Shown here: positions 1 through 6,919 of the stretch, piece by piece
Numbering within the stretch: position 1 is the stretch's first letter
Layout: every line of letters begins with the position of its first letter
Source: Armatimonadota bacterium
GTDB lineage: Bacteria; Armatimonadota; JAAZEB01
DNA length: 33,069 bases
Direction of reading: 5' to 3'
Assembly (NCBI GenBank): GCA_016199585.1
Contig: JACQGM010000112.1
Location: forward strand, 1-33,069
The notes under the pieces: generated by a model
Database searches by the model: none
Seen by the model: only the letters and a program-made list of their open reading frames with translations
Told to the model about the DNA's origin: nothing
Made by a program: the position numbers and the translations under genes

Positions 1-63
1 AGTCGGCGCAGGCCGACTTCGTGCCGTCGTCGCCCGCGACCTCGGTCGCCGGGATCCCCTCAT
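1..63 (-). CDS. Start of a further gene of the leftward redox operon (partial)
   Basis: An ATG at 61-63 overlaps the TGA of the polyferredoxin gene in an ATGA arrangement, and the frame stays open to the window edge for 21 codons. The visible N-terminus starts MRGSRRPRSR and is rich in Arg, as in a cytoplasmic lead-in to a first membrane segment. In similar layouts a membrane-bound 4Fe-4S protein often follows the polyferredoxin, but nothing beyond the first 21 residues can be seen, so the function is open. The same ATGA coupling occurs at the previous gene junction, which is the main support for a real gene. Confidence 0.45.
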   Translation of the reverse strand, partial: MRGSRRPRSRATTARSRPAPT

Positions 64-617
64 CGTCCCCCCTGCTCCGACGGCTGGTTCTTGAGGATGT
101 ACGACTGATCGGCGGACACGCGGACGAACGCCTGCGCGGGGCAGACGAGGGCGATCGCGCACTGGTTGCAGTGGACGCAGACATCGTGGCTGATCTGCAT
201 GTGCATCGAGCCGTTCCCGAAGGTGATGCACCCCTTCACGCACCGGCCGCAGCCGATGCACAACTTCTCATCAATGATGTACTCGTAATAGGGATCCTCG
301 ATGAAGGTGCGCTTGATGGCGCCGGTGGGGCAGCGCTGGTTCTCGGCGCCCTCGTCCAGGCTGCTCGGCTGCGCCTCGAAGAAGCCGAAGCACAACTCGC
401 AGTAGCCGCACATGCCGTAGGCGTGGATGCACTTCACGGCCGAGGGCGCCAGCACGCAGGAGGTGGCGCACTTCTCGCAGGCGATGCACTTCTCGGGGTC
501 AATCTGCCAGAGCGTGCCCCCCTTCGCCGCCTTGGGGACGAGCGCGCCCACTCCCCCGCCCAGGGCCAGCATCCCCGCGCACCGCACCTTCCGGGCGAGG
601 AACTCTCGCCTCGTCAT
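60..617 (-). CDS. Twin-arginine exported 4Fe-4S polyferredoxin
   Basis: A 185-residue iron-sulfur electron-transfer protein. The N-terminus MTRREFLARK followed by a Gly/Ala/Leu-rich stretch is a Tat leader, so the folded protein should sit outside the cytoplasmic membrane. Cys groups follow in order: CIACEKCATSC from residue 44, CGYCELC, a lone RCP, CIGCGRCVKGC and CVHCNQC ending in a CP. That is enough for about three to four [4Fe-4S] clusters, as in NapF/NrfC-type ferredoxins. The ATG at 615-617 overlaps the stop of the upstream Cys-rich gene, and the next gene starts inside this stop codon, so translation is coupled on both sides. It probably relays electrons between the propeller proteins and a membrane partner. 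The longer open frame upstream is a repeat-rich shadow. Confidence 0.85.
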   Translation of the reverse strand: MTRREFLARKVRCAGMLALGGGVGALVPKAAKGGTLWQIDPEKCIACEKCATSCVLAPSAVKCIHAYGMCGYCELCFGFFEAQPSSLDEGAENQRCPTGAIKRTFIEDPYYEYIIDEKLCIGCGRCVKGCITFGNGSMHMQISHDVCVHCNQCAIALVCPAQAFVRVSADQSYILKNQPSEQGGR

Positions 618-865
618 CCTCGGGTCTTCGTCCACTGCCCCGTCACTCCGCGCCGCCCTGCCGCCCTGCCGCGCTCGGCGCTCGCCGCCGGCTCGCCGCA
701 CCCCGCCAACGCGGGACAGCCGCCGCAGATGCCCGTGCCGGCGCACCACGCCCCGCCGCCCCGCAGCACCAGCCCGCCCGTGCCCCCCAGCAGTCCGGCC
801 AGCGCCCCCCAGCGCCCCAGCCCCCGGAGGAACTCCCGACGGGAGGCAAGGCGGCTGCCAGGCAG
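614..865 (-). CDS. Small Cys-rich twin-arginine protein (start uncertain)
   Basis: The recognisable part begins ASRREFLRGLGR, a Tat leader, and continues through a Gly/Leu-rich core to a short domain with cysteines spaced C-x5-C-x2-C-x5-C (the segment GICGGCPALAGC is typical). The protein ends about 45 residues later and its TGA overlaps the ATG of the polyferredoxin. Four closely spaced Cys suggest a metal site or small Fe-S cluster, but no named family can be assigned. No ATG, GTG or TTG lies just before the Tat motif. The interval given starts at a CTG at 863-865; the next in-frame GTG lies about 100 bp further upstream, beyond a palindromic repeat at 886-910. The repeat may have replaced the original start, or the start may be non-canonical. 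Confidence 0.55.
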   Translation of the reverse strand: MPGSRLASRREFLRGLGRWGALAGLLGGTGGLVLRGGGAWCAGTGICGGCPALAGCGEPAASAERGRAAGRRGVTGQWTKTRG

Positions 866-885
866 CGGGCAACCTAACCCCCCGG

Positions 886-910
886 CCCCCTTCCCGCCAC
901 GGGAAGGGGG
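886..910. repeat. GC-rich palindromic intergenic repeat
   Basis: CCCCCTTCCC and GGGAAGGGGG form a perfect 10-bp stem around a 5-base loop. It lies just upstream of the Tat motif of the Cys-rich gene. It resembles the palindrome at 1393-1416 inside the NHL gene, so both probably belong to one dispersed repeat family. Confidence 0.7.
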
Positions 911-961
911 AGACTGGGTCCGATGATGAGGGCCGGATCCCTGGCTGCGGCTGCGCCACAC

Positions 962-991
962 CGTGTCTTCGTGTCTTCGTGTCTTCGTGTT
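962..991. repeat. Short tandem repeat (8-bp unit CGTGTCTT)
   Basis: Three perfect copies of CGTGTCTT are followed by a partial fourth. About 25 bp further on, at 1016-1042, is a second array built on a 7-bp CGTCTTC-like unit. Both lie at the end of the NHL gene, between it and the Cys-rich gene, and the second array runs into the last codons of the NHL gene. They look like dispersed spacer repeats with no coding role. Confidence 0.75.
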
Positions 992-2072
992 AGCCTCCTG
1001 GCACGGCCCGCCCGGTCTTCCGTCTTCCGTCTCCCGTCTCCTCAAACACCCGGACCGCCCGCGCCACCGGGTCGAGAACCAGGATGCGCCCGCGCGCGTC
1101 CACGGCCAAGTCCAGCCCGGCCGCGCTCGCCGCGAAGACGTCCGGCGGCGCGACGACAGACTCCAGGGCGCCACCCGCGCCGTAGAGCTTCACGCGCGGC
1201 ACCCCCTTCTCGCTCGTTACGAACCGGCCATCCGGGAGCAGGGCGAAGTCCGTCGGGTTGCAGCACCCCACGAACCCCTCGATCCCCTCCGAGGGCTTTC
1301 CCCACGACCGCTTCAGCTCGCCGTCCGGCGCGTAGGCTTCCAGCCGGTGCCGCCCCGGGTTGGAGACCCACACCAGGCCATCGCGCCCTCCCGCTCCCCC
1401 CGCAGGCGGGGGGAGCGAGGGGGGGACGGCCACATCCAGGTGCGGGCTGGGCGCCAGCAGCCCGGGGATGCCCCGCGCGTCGTCGCGCTTCCCGATGCGC
1501 CCCAGCAACTTCCCCGCGCGGTCGTAGCGCAAGACGACGCGCTCGCCGGCGTCGGCCACCCATACCGCGTCCGGCGCCACGGCGATGGACGTCAGGTACG
1601 ACCGCTCGCCCGCACGGCGCCACTGCGCCCGGCGCGCGCCGTCAGGCCCGTAGACCTCCACGTGGTCGCGCATCCCCGCGTAGAGGGTGCCGTCCTTCGC
1701 CGCCGCCAGGCAGCCGGGCTCGCTCTCCAGCCGGATCGGGTCCAGCAGCCCCCCGTTCTGCTTCAGCCGGCTGATGAGCCGGTCGCCCGCCACCAACAGG
1801 AGGCCATCGGGGCTCACGGCCAGGCCGCGCGGCTTGCGCACGCCCGCTCCGAACCGCGCCGTCTCCCGGTATCGCAGCAGGCGGGGATCGACCCGGCGCA
1901 TCTCGGCCAGGCGGTCCGGCCTTGCCAGCGCCCGGGCCACCTCTCCGCGCCCCGCCTGGCGCGCCAGCACCCGGACGATGCCGACGATGCCCGCCAGGGC
2001 CAACAGGCCCGCCGCCAGCACCCAGACGACCGGCCCGCGCGCGGCCGACGCGCCCCGTCTACTGCCCGACAT
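990..2072 (-). CDS. Membrane-anchored NHL-type beta-propeller protein
   Basis: A 360-residue protein with one N-terminal membrane anchor (about residues 15-38, VVWVLAAGLLALAGIVGIV) and an extracytoplasmic six-bladed propeller. Blade signatures include KPRGLAVSPDGLLLVAG, LTSIAVAPDAVWVADAG, GLVWVSNPGRHRLEAY, TDFALLPDGRFVTSEKG and GLDLAVDARGRILVLDP. NHL propellers are usually binding or scaffold modules, so no enzyme activity is proposed. The start ATG lies inside the last codons of the PQQ-type gene (14-bp overlap), indicating one operon. A perfect palindrome at 1393-1416 adds about a dozen Pro/Gly/Ala residues between the blade strands at PHLDVAV and DGLVWVSN, without breaking the frame. The last few codons run into simple-sequence spacer DNA. 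Confidence 0.75.
   Translation of the reverse strand: MSGSRRGASAARGPVVWVLAAGLLALAGIVGIVRVLARQAGRGEVARALARPDRLAEMRRVDPRLLRYRETARFGAGVRKPRGLAVSPDGLLLVAGDRLISRLKQNGGLLDPIRLESEPGCLAAAKDGTLYAGMRDHVEVYGPDGARRAQWRRAGERSYLTSIAVAPDAVWVADAGERVVLRYDRAGKLLGRIGKRDDARGIPGLLAPSPHLDVAVPPSLPPPAGGAGGRDGLVWVSNPGRHRLEAYAPDGELKRSWGKPSEGIEGFVGCCNPTDFALLPDGRFVTSEKGVPRVKLYGAGGALESVVAPPDVFAASAAGLDLAVDARGRILVLDPVARAVRVFEETGDGRRKTGRAVPGG
1393..1416. repeat. Palindromic repeat inserted in frame inside the NHL gene
   Basis: GCTCCCCCCGC and GCGGGGGGAGC are perfect reverse complements separated by 2 bases, flanked by further G/C runs. The DNA is translated as a low-complexity PPSLPPPAGGAGG-like stretch where a propeller loop is expected. 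This fits capture of an intergenic repeat by a gene. Confidence 0.75.
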
Positions 2073-3456
2073 CGAGGCACACCATCCGTGTCAGGTCGCG
2101 GGCCAGCAGGCGGTCGCCCGCGAGGGCGAGTGGGCCCCACGAGTCATGGCCTTGCAGCACCCGGGCCTGAGCGAGCTGGCGATAGCCCCCCGGCGTCGCC
2201 TCGGCCAGAGTGAGGAGGCCGCTGTCGTTCATCACGAAGATCAGCCCATCCGCGATCAGGAACGGTCCCAGGCCGAAGCGGCGCGTGTTGCCGCTCGCCC
2301 ACCGGCGCTCGCCCTCGGCATCCAGGCAGACGAGCTGCCCCGAAGACGGTTGCCCGCTCGGGAGCACCGCGTAGATGTGGTCCTCATAGAAGATCGGCGT
2401 CTGCTGCTCCGCCCCCAGCTCCGCCGGCTTGAAGCGCGCCGCCACCTTCGCGGTGATTCTCCCTTCGCTCTCCTCGAGCTGGAGGATCATCCCGCCGGCA
2501 TTGTAGCCCCCGGTGAGGAGCAGCCGGCCCTCCCCAATCGCCACGGGAGTCGGCACGTTAGCGATGCTGATCTTCCACTCGGTCGTCTCCCAGAGGAGCG
2601 ATCCGTCCGCCGCCGAGACTCCCACCACGCCCCCGCTGGCGCAGTAGACATACATCCGCCGCCCGTTGAACTCTACTGGAAGGACGGAGGAGTGCGTCAT
2701 CGTCCACTGGCGCGGGTTGGGCGTCTTCCAGAGCACCTTGCCGGTGGCGGCGTCCACGGCCATCAGCAGCGCGCTGCCGCCCGGCGCCAGAATGACCCGG
2801 TCGCCCTCGATGAGCGGGCACTGGCCGGCATACCAGACCGGCACCCGGGCGCGAAACTGGCGCACCAGGTCCAGCCCCCAGAGATACTTCCCCGTCGCCG
2901 CCTCCACGCACAGCACGTGACACTTGGGTCCCAGGGTGACGACGAATCTCTCGGTCACGGCCGGCACCGTGCGCGACATGCCGTGGTTGCGCTTGATCTT
3001 CACCGGGTAGGCCCGCCGCCATACCTCGCGGCCATCCTCCAGGGAGAGGCAGCGCAGGGCGTCCGTCTGCGCCGCCTGGTCGTAGTCGAGAACGTAAACG
3101 CGGCCGTTGCGGACGGCGGCGCCGGCATAGCCCTCGCCGAGGTCCCTGCTCCACAGGACGGCGGGACCACCGGACCCCCAGCTCCGCGCCAGCGGGGGAG
3201 CGTCGGCGGCGATGTTGTCCAGCCTCTCCCCGCGGAAGCGCGGCCAGGAGCCGGGCAGATCGGCGGCCGGGAGTCCATCGAAGGCGAGGAACCGGCCGGC
3301 CAGGTTGACCGGGGCCGTGGAACCGGGCGATCTCCCCGGGGGCAGCGGCTGCGGCACGCGCTCGGTGAACCGGCCCGCCTGCCGCCCGGTGGCGAGCCAG
3401 AGCCCCAGCAGCAGCGCGCCCAGCACGGCGAATGCGCCGGGGATGAGTTTGTCCAT
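2059..3456 (-). CDS. PQQ-like (PQQ-binding-type) beta-propeller protein
   Basis: A 465-residue protein with an N-terminal membrane anchor (MDKLIPGAFAVLGALLLGLW) and an outward-facing seven- or eight-bladed propeller. Typical PQQ-repeat strands are visible: GRVYVLDYDQ, ALRCLSLEDGREVWRR, LCVEAATGKYLW, LMAVDAATGKVLWKT, GVSAADGSLLWETTEWK and LVCLDAEGERRWASG. The early motif WPRFRGERLDNI is common in outer-surface PQQ-like proteins. Catalytic quinoprotein residues are not evident, so a binding or scaffold role is as likely as dehydrogenase activity. This is the first gene of the leftward operon; its start overlaps nothing, and a strong promoter lies about 260 bp upstream. An open frame continues upstream of the chosen ATG but lacks domain character. 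Confidence 0.8.
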   Translation of the reverse strand: MDKLIPGAFAVLGALLLGLWLATGRQAGRFTERVPQPLPPGRSPGSTAPVNLAGRFLAFDGLPAADLPGSWPRFRGERLDNIAADAPPLARSWGSGGPAVLWSRDLGEGYAGAAVRNGRVYVLDYDQAAQTDALRCLSLEDGREVWRRAYPVKIKRNHGMSRTVPAVTERFVVTLGPKCHVLCVEAATGKYLWGLDLVRQFRARVPVWYAGQCPLIEGDRVILAPGGSALLMAVDAATGKVLWKTPNPRQWTMTHSSVLPVEFNGRRMYVYCASGGVVGVSAADGSLLWETTEWKISIANVPTPVAIGEGRLLLTGGYNAGGMILQLEESEGRITAKVAARFKPAELGAEQQTPIFYEDHIYAVLPSGQPSSGQLVCLDAEGERRWASGNTRRFGLGPFLIADGLIFVMNDSGLLTLAEATPGGYRQLAQARVLQGHDSWGPLALAGDRLLARDLTRMVCLDVGQ

Positions 3457-3713
3457 TGTCTCCGCTCTGCTGGCTGCTCTCATCGCTCTCGGATTCTCAC
3501 ACCTCAGGACGCGCTCGCTCCGGGCGCGGTTCCATCCCGGCGCGGGCGCTCCCACTCCGCGGGAGAGGCGGCAGGGGCTTCCGTTCCACGGCAGGGCAGG
3601 CTGGCACTGCACCTCCCCTTCTCTCGGCGTAACGCTTGGCTGGCGGCTGCAGGACCAGACGACCGACCACGGCGGCACCGCCCCGGCAGCAGGCGGACGG
3701 CGCCGTCGTCCCT

Positions 3714-3743
3714 ATTATGGCGGCACGAGAGGGCGGTTGTCAA
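3714..3743 (-). promoter_or_regulatory. Sigma-70-type promoter for the leftward propeller/ferredoxin operon
   Basis: On the minus strand TTGACA (3738-3743) is followed after 18 bp by CATAAT (3714-3719), matching the consensus at all but one base. Transcription would begin near 3705, giving a leader of about 250 bases before the PQQ-like gene; I see no ORF in it that I trust. Confidence 0.7.
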
Positions 3744-3763
3744 GGGGCGATGCCGCGCCCGGG

Positions 3764-3793
3764 TTGACGTCCCGTGCGCGCGAGTGGTAAACT
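3764..3793 (+). promoter_or_regulatory. Sigma-70-type promoter for the cytochrome bd-like genes
   Basis: TTGACG (3764-3769), an 18-bp spacer and TAAACT (3788-3793) lie about 70 bp upstream of the first subunit. The -35 box is only 20 bp from that of the leftward promoter, so the two face away from each other and could share control. Confidence 0.6.
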
Positions 3794-3861
3794 GACTCCG
3801 GGTGGACGAGGGCCTGCCCGACCCGCACCCGGCAAGCCCGCGCAAGGGGGCGAGAGCACTC

Positions 3862-5241
3862 ATGCACTATCCGTGGTGGCACGTGCCCTACCTCACGGGG
3901 CCGATGCTGATCGCCATCGTGGCGGTGCTCCACATGTTCGTGGCGCACTACGCCGTTGGCGGGGGCATGTTCCTGGCCGTGGAGACGACCTTCGCCTACC
4001 GCCGCAACCGGCGCGACTACCTGGAGTACCTCCACAACCACGCCTGGTTCTTCATCCTGATCACGGTGGTCTACGGCGCGATCACCGGGGTGGGGATCTG
4101 GTTGACCATCGGGCTGGCGTCGCCTCTCGCCACCGAGGCGCTGATCCACATCTTCATCTTCGGTTGGGCGATGGAGTACGTGACCTTCTTCCTGGAGATC
4201 GCTTCGGCCTTCGCCTTCTTCTACTACTGGGGCCGCCTGGCGCCCAAGACCCACCAGGCGATGGCCTGGATCTACGCCGTCTCGGCGTGGCTCAGCCTCT
4301 TCTTCATCACCGGCATCACCGCCTTCATGCTCAATCCGGGCGGCTGGGAGAGCAACCGCACCTTCTCGGTCGGCTTCTTCAACCCCCAGCTCGTGCCGCA
4401 AGTGCTGGCCCGCACCGGCGGGGCTCTGCTCCTCTCGGCGCAATACGTCTACCTGCACGCCACCTTCCGGGCCACCGACCCGGAGCTGCGCTACCTCGTG
4501 CAGCGGCGCTCGACGCTGCCGGGCCTGGTCGGGGCGGCGATGGTGGCCCTCGGGGGGATCCTCTGGTACGCCTACCTGCCCGAGTCGAGCCGGGCGGTGC
4601 TGGTGGGCACCGGCGTCCTGAACGTGCTGATGACGGTCATCTTCGTCGTGACAGCGGTGGTGTTCGTGATGCTCTACCTGGGGCCCTACCGGAATCCCGG
4701 CTGGCTCTCCCCCGGATTCGCCATCCTCTTCCTGCTGGCGGGGTTCACCGCCATCGGCGCCGGGGAGTTCGTCCGCGAGGCGGTGCGCAAGCCGTACATC
4801 GTCTACAACGTGGTGCTGGGCAACCAGATCTACGCCGATGAGGTGCCGATTCTCCAGCGCAACGGCTTCCTGGAGGGCGGCACCTGGACGCGCGCCTACA
4901 TCGCCGCCCGCTACCCGGGGGTGATGGAGGGGCGCCGCATCGTCGAGGAGCGGCTGTTGGACCTGCCCGAGCCGGAGCAGCGCCATGTGGGCGAGGTGCT
5001 CTTCCAGTACCATTGCAACAACTGTCACGCGGTCACCCACGGAGTCTCCGGTGCCTCCCAACTGCTGCGGGGGTGGACGCCGGAGATGGTCCGCGCGGTC
5101 AGCCGCGAGCCGGACCGGTTCCACTTCTTCATGCCTCCGTGGAGCGGCACTCCCGCCGAAGCGGAGGTGCTGGCGCGCTTCCTGATCCCGATCGCCGAGC
5201 CTTTCCCCCGCAGCCTGAAGCACGCCGAGGGGAGAGAGTGA
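3862..5241 (+). CDS. Cytochrome bd-superfamily subunit with C-terminal cytochrome c
   Basis: A 459-residue membrane protein with about eight hydrophobic helices and a soluble C-terminal cytochrome c. The first helix, VLHMFVAHYAVGGGMFLAVET, aligns with the E. coli CydA helix carrying heme ligand His19; the counterpart here is His24. AMEYVTFFLEIASAF aligns with the CydA region around Glu107, and AWLSLFFITGITAFMLNPGGW with its WILVANGWMQNP segment. At the position of CydA His186 I read Arg (LARTGGALLLSAQYVY), so a heme-ligand change is likely. The heme c motif CNNCH is at residues 385-389, with a probable distal Met near 424 (FMPPW). The long quinol-binding loop of true bd oxidases is not evident. 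This matches the non-quinol, cytochrome c-bearing branches of the superfamily. The ATG at 3862 follows AAGGGGGCGAGAG; a longer start at 3802 is less likely. Confidence 0.8.
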   Translation: MHYPWWHVPYLTGPMLIAIVAVLHMFVAHYAVGGGMFLAVETTFAYRRNRRDYLEYLHNHAWFFILITVVYGAITGVGIWLTIGLASPLATEALIHIFIFGWAMEYVTFFLEIASAFAFFYYWGRLAPKTHQAMAWIYAVSAWLSLFFITGITAFMLNPGGWESNRTFSVGFFNPQLVPQVLARTGGALLLSAQYVYLHATFRATDPELRYLVQRRSTLPGLVGAAMVALGGILWYAYLPESSRAVLVGTGVLNVLMTVIFVVTAVVFVMLYLGPYRNPGWLSPGFAILFLLAGFTAIGAGEFVREAVRKPYIVYNVVLGNQIYADEVPILQRNGFLEGGTWTRAYIAARYPGVMEGRRIVEERLLDLPEPEQRHVGEVLFQYHCNNCHAVTHGVSGASQLLRGWTPEMVRAVSREPDRFHFFMPPWSGTPAEAEVLARFLIPIAEPFPRSLKHAEGRE

Positions 5242-6392
5242 TGCCGCTGCCGATCTCTCCGCGCGACCTGATCGGGCCGATGAGCCCGCTAGGGATCCCC
5301 GCCCCCTACCCGATCCTGGCCTGCTTCAAGGGTCTGGGGTTCGTCACCCACATGTGGTTCATGCACCTCTGGTACGCCGGCCTCATCCTGGCAGTGGTGG
5401 CCTACGCGTTTGGCGGCGAGCACCACCGCCGCTGGGGGGCGCGCCTGGCGAAGCAGATGCCGGTGATCATCGCCGTGGGCGTCAACTTCGGCATCCTGGC
5501 GCTCCTCTTCCTTCAGGTGGCCTACTACCGGGCCTTCTACCCCGCCACCATCCTGATGGCCTGGCCGTGGTTCAGCGTCTTCTTCGGCCTGACGCTCGCC
5601 TACTACGGCGTCTACCTCTATGAGCTCGGCATCCGGCATGGCACGCTCACCACGCTCCGGCGCATCATCGGCTGGGCGGCGGCCGCCGTGTTTCTGGTGG
5701 AGGGCTTCCTCTTCGCCAATGCCCTCAGCCTGATGACGAACATCGGCGGTTGGCCCTCACTATGGCTGAACACGAGCGTCGCCGCGGCGCCCCTGGGCAC
5801 CGGCCTCAACACCGCCGACCCCACGCTCTGGCCGCGCTGGCTGATGATGTTCGGCCTGGCGGTCCTCACCACTTCCGCCTACATCGTGGCCGACACCGCC
5901 TTTTTCGCCCACGACGAGACGGACGACTACCGCCGCTGGGCCGGCGGCTTCGCGCTCAAGGTGGCCACCGCTGGCGTCCTCTGCTTCGCGGCTTTCGGCT
6001 CCTGGTACGTCTTCGGCACCTGGAGCCGTGAGGTGCGCGCCGTCATGTTCGGGAGCCCTCACGTCTTCCTCACCGCCCTGACCGCGGTGAGCGTGGGCCT
6101 GCCCTGGCTGCTCATCCTGCTGGGGCGGCGGCGCCTCACCGGGGCGCTGGCGTGGGCCGTCGTCGCCGCGCAGGTGGGCGTCCTCACCATCAACGCTCTC
6201 AGCCGGCAGATCGTCCAGAACCTGGAGCTGGCGCCCTTCATCAACCTGGCGGATGAGCCGGTGCGGATGCAGTGGGGCGCCACCATCATGTTCCTGGTGC
6301 TCCTCGTTCTCGGCTTCGTCGTCCTCGGCTGGATCATCGCCAAGGTGGTCGCTGTGAATCGCCAGGCGGCCCACCTCGGCCCCGAGGCGTAG
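5241..6392 (+). CDS. Second cytochrome bd-superfamily membrane subunit (CydA'-like)
   Basis: A 383-residue integral membrane protein of about nine to ten helices. Its ATG shares one base with the upstream stop (TGATG), so the two subunits are translationally coupled and probably form one complex. FVTHMWFMHLWYAGLILAVVAYAFG resembles the first CydA helix, with His37 or His42 as candidate heme ligands. VNFGILALLFLQVAYYRAFYPATILMAWPWFSVFFGLTLAYYG follows the order of the CydA segment around helices 2-3, but the acidic residues of the CydA proton path are not conserved. This fits a CydA-derived partner with a reduced heme set, in place of CydB. I see no c-type heme motif in it. Whether the pair reduces O2 or another acceptor cannot be read from sequence. 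Confidence 0.7.
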   Translation: MPLPISPRDLIGPMSPLGIPAPYPILACFKGLGFVTHMWFMHLWYAGLILAVVAYAFGGEHHRRWGARLAKQMPVIIAVGVNFGILALLFLQVAYYRAFYPATILMAWPWFSVFFGLTLAYYGVYLYELGIRHGTLTTLRRIIGWAAAAVFLVEGFLFANALSLMTNIGGWPSLWLNTSVAAAPLGTGLNTADPTLWPRWLMMFGLAVLTTSAYIVADTAFFAHDETDDYRRWAGGFALKVATAGVLCFAAFGSWYVFGTWSREVRAVMFGSPHVFLTALTAVSVGLPWLLILLGRRRLTGALAWAVVAAQVGVLTINALSRQIVQNLELAPFINLADEPVRMQWGATIMFLVLLVLGFVVLGWIIAKVVAVNRQAAHLGPEA

Positions 6393-6513
6393 TGCATGGC
6401 GCACGCTCCCCGCACGGAGGTTGCACCGGTCGGAATCGGGGTATACCCCTGGCGACGCCGGTGCGCTGTGACGGCTCGCGGCAGAGCGCACGGCGCTGAG
6501 AGGAAGTACAGAG

Positions 6514-6708
6514 ATGACTCGCGATCAGTTCGAGGGTTCATGGTATCAGTTCAAGGGCGTTATCCTGGAGCAGTGGGGCAAGCTCACCGATGACGACTTC
6601 GACCGCTTCCACGGCGATTGGGACCAGCTCGTCGGCTGGATTCAGCGGGAGTACGGCCTGTCGCGTGAGGACGTCGAGCGCCGGCTTCACGACATCCACG
6701 TGAGCTGA
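6514..6708 (+). CDS. CsbD-like stress-response protein
   Basis: A 64-residue hydrophilic protein. The pattern MTRDQFEGSWYQFKG, then WGKLTDDDFDRFHGDWDQL and IQREYGLSREDVERRL is the CsbD fold signature, two helical hairpins with conserved Trp/Phe and Gly. CsbD proteins are general-stress proteins of unknown biochemical role. The start follows GAGAGGAAGTACAG. About 70 bp upstream, GGGTAT within GGGGTATACC could belong to a stress-sigma -10 element, but the -35 side is weak. A strong hairpin after the stop isolates the gene from its downstream neighbour. Confidence 0.85.
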   Translation: MTRDQFEGSWYQFKGVILEQWGKLTDDDFDRFHGDWDQLVGWIQREYGLSREDVERRLHDIHVS

Positions 6709-6726
6709 TGGTCTGATCGCCAGCGG

Positions 6727-6759
6727 CTTCGGCGGGCTCCCGCAGGCAGCCCGCCGAAG
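6727..6759 (+). terminator. Strong hairpin after the CsbD-like gene
   Basis: CTTCGGCGGGCT and AGCCCGCCGAAG form a perfect 12-bp stem with a 9-base loop, beginning 18 bp after the stop. There is no T-run, as is common in GC-rich genomes, so this may be a terminator or an mRNA 3' stabiliser. The remaining DNA to 6919 shows nothing else I can support. Confidence 0.6.
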
Positions 6760-6919
6760 CGCAGGGGATCTCGCCCTGATCCCCAGCGTCCTCTGAGTCC
6801 CCGGCGCCGCTGCGTTCCCCTCTCGGCGCCTCCGGCCCTTCCTCTACGCTCTCCGAGCCGCGTGGGTGTTTTCCGCTTCCCGCCTCCGGGAAGAGAAATC
6901 CGGGAGGGAGACGCTGGCC

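Noticed and set aside
60-959. The longer version of the polyferredoxin starting near 959
   Set aside because: The added ~114 residues are Arg/Gly low-complexity and overlap the Cys-rich Tat gene; the Tat leader at 617 fixes the start.
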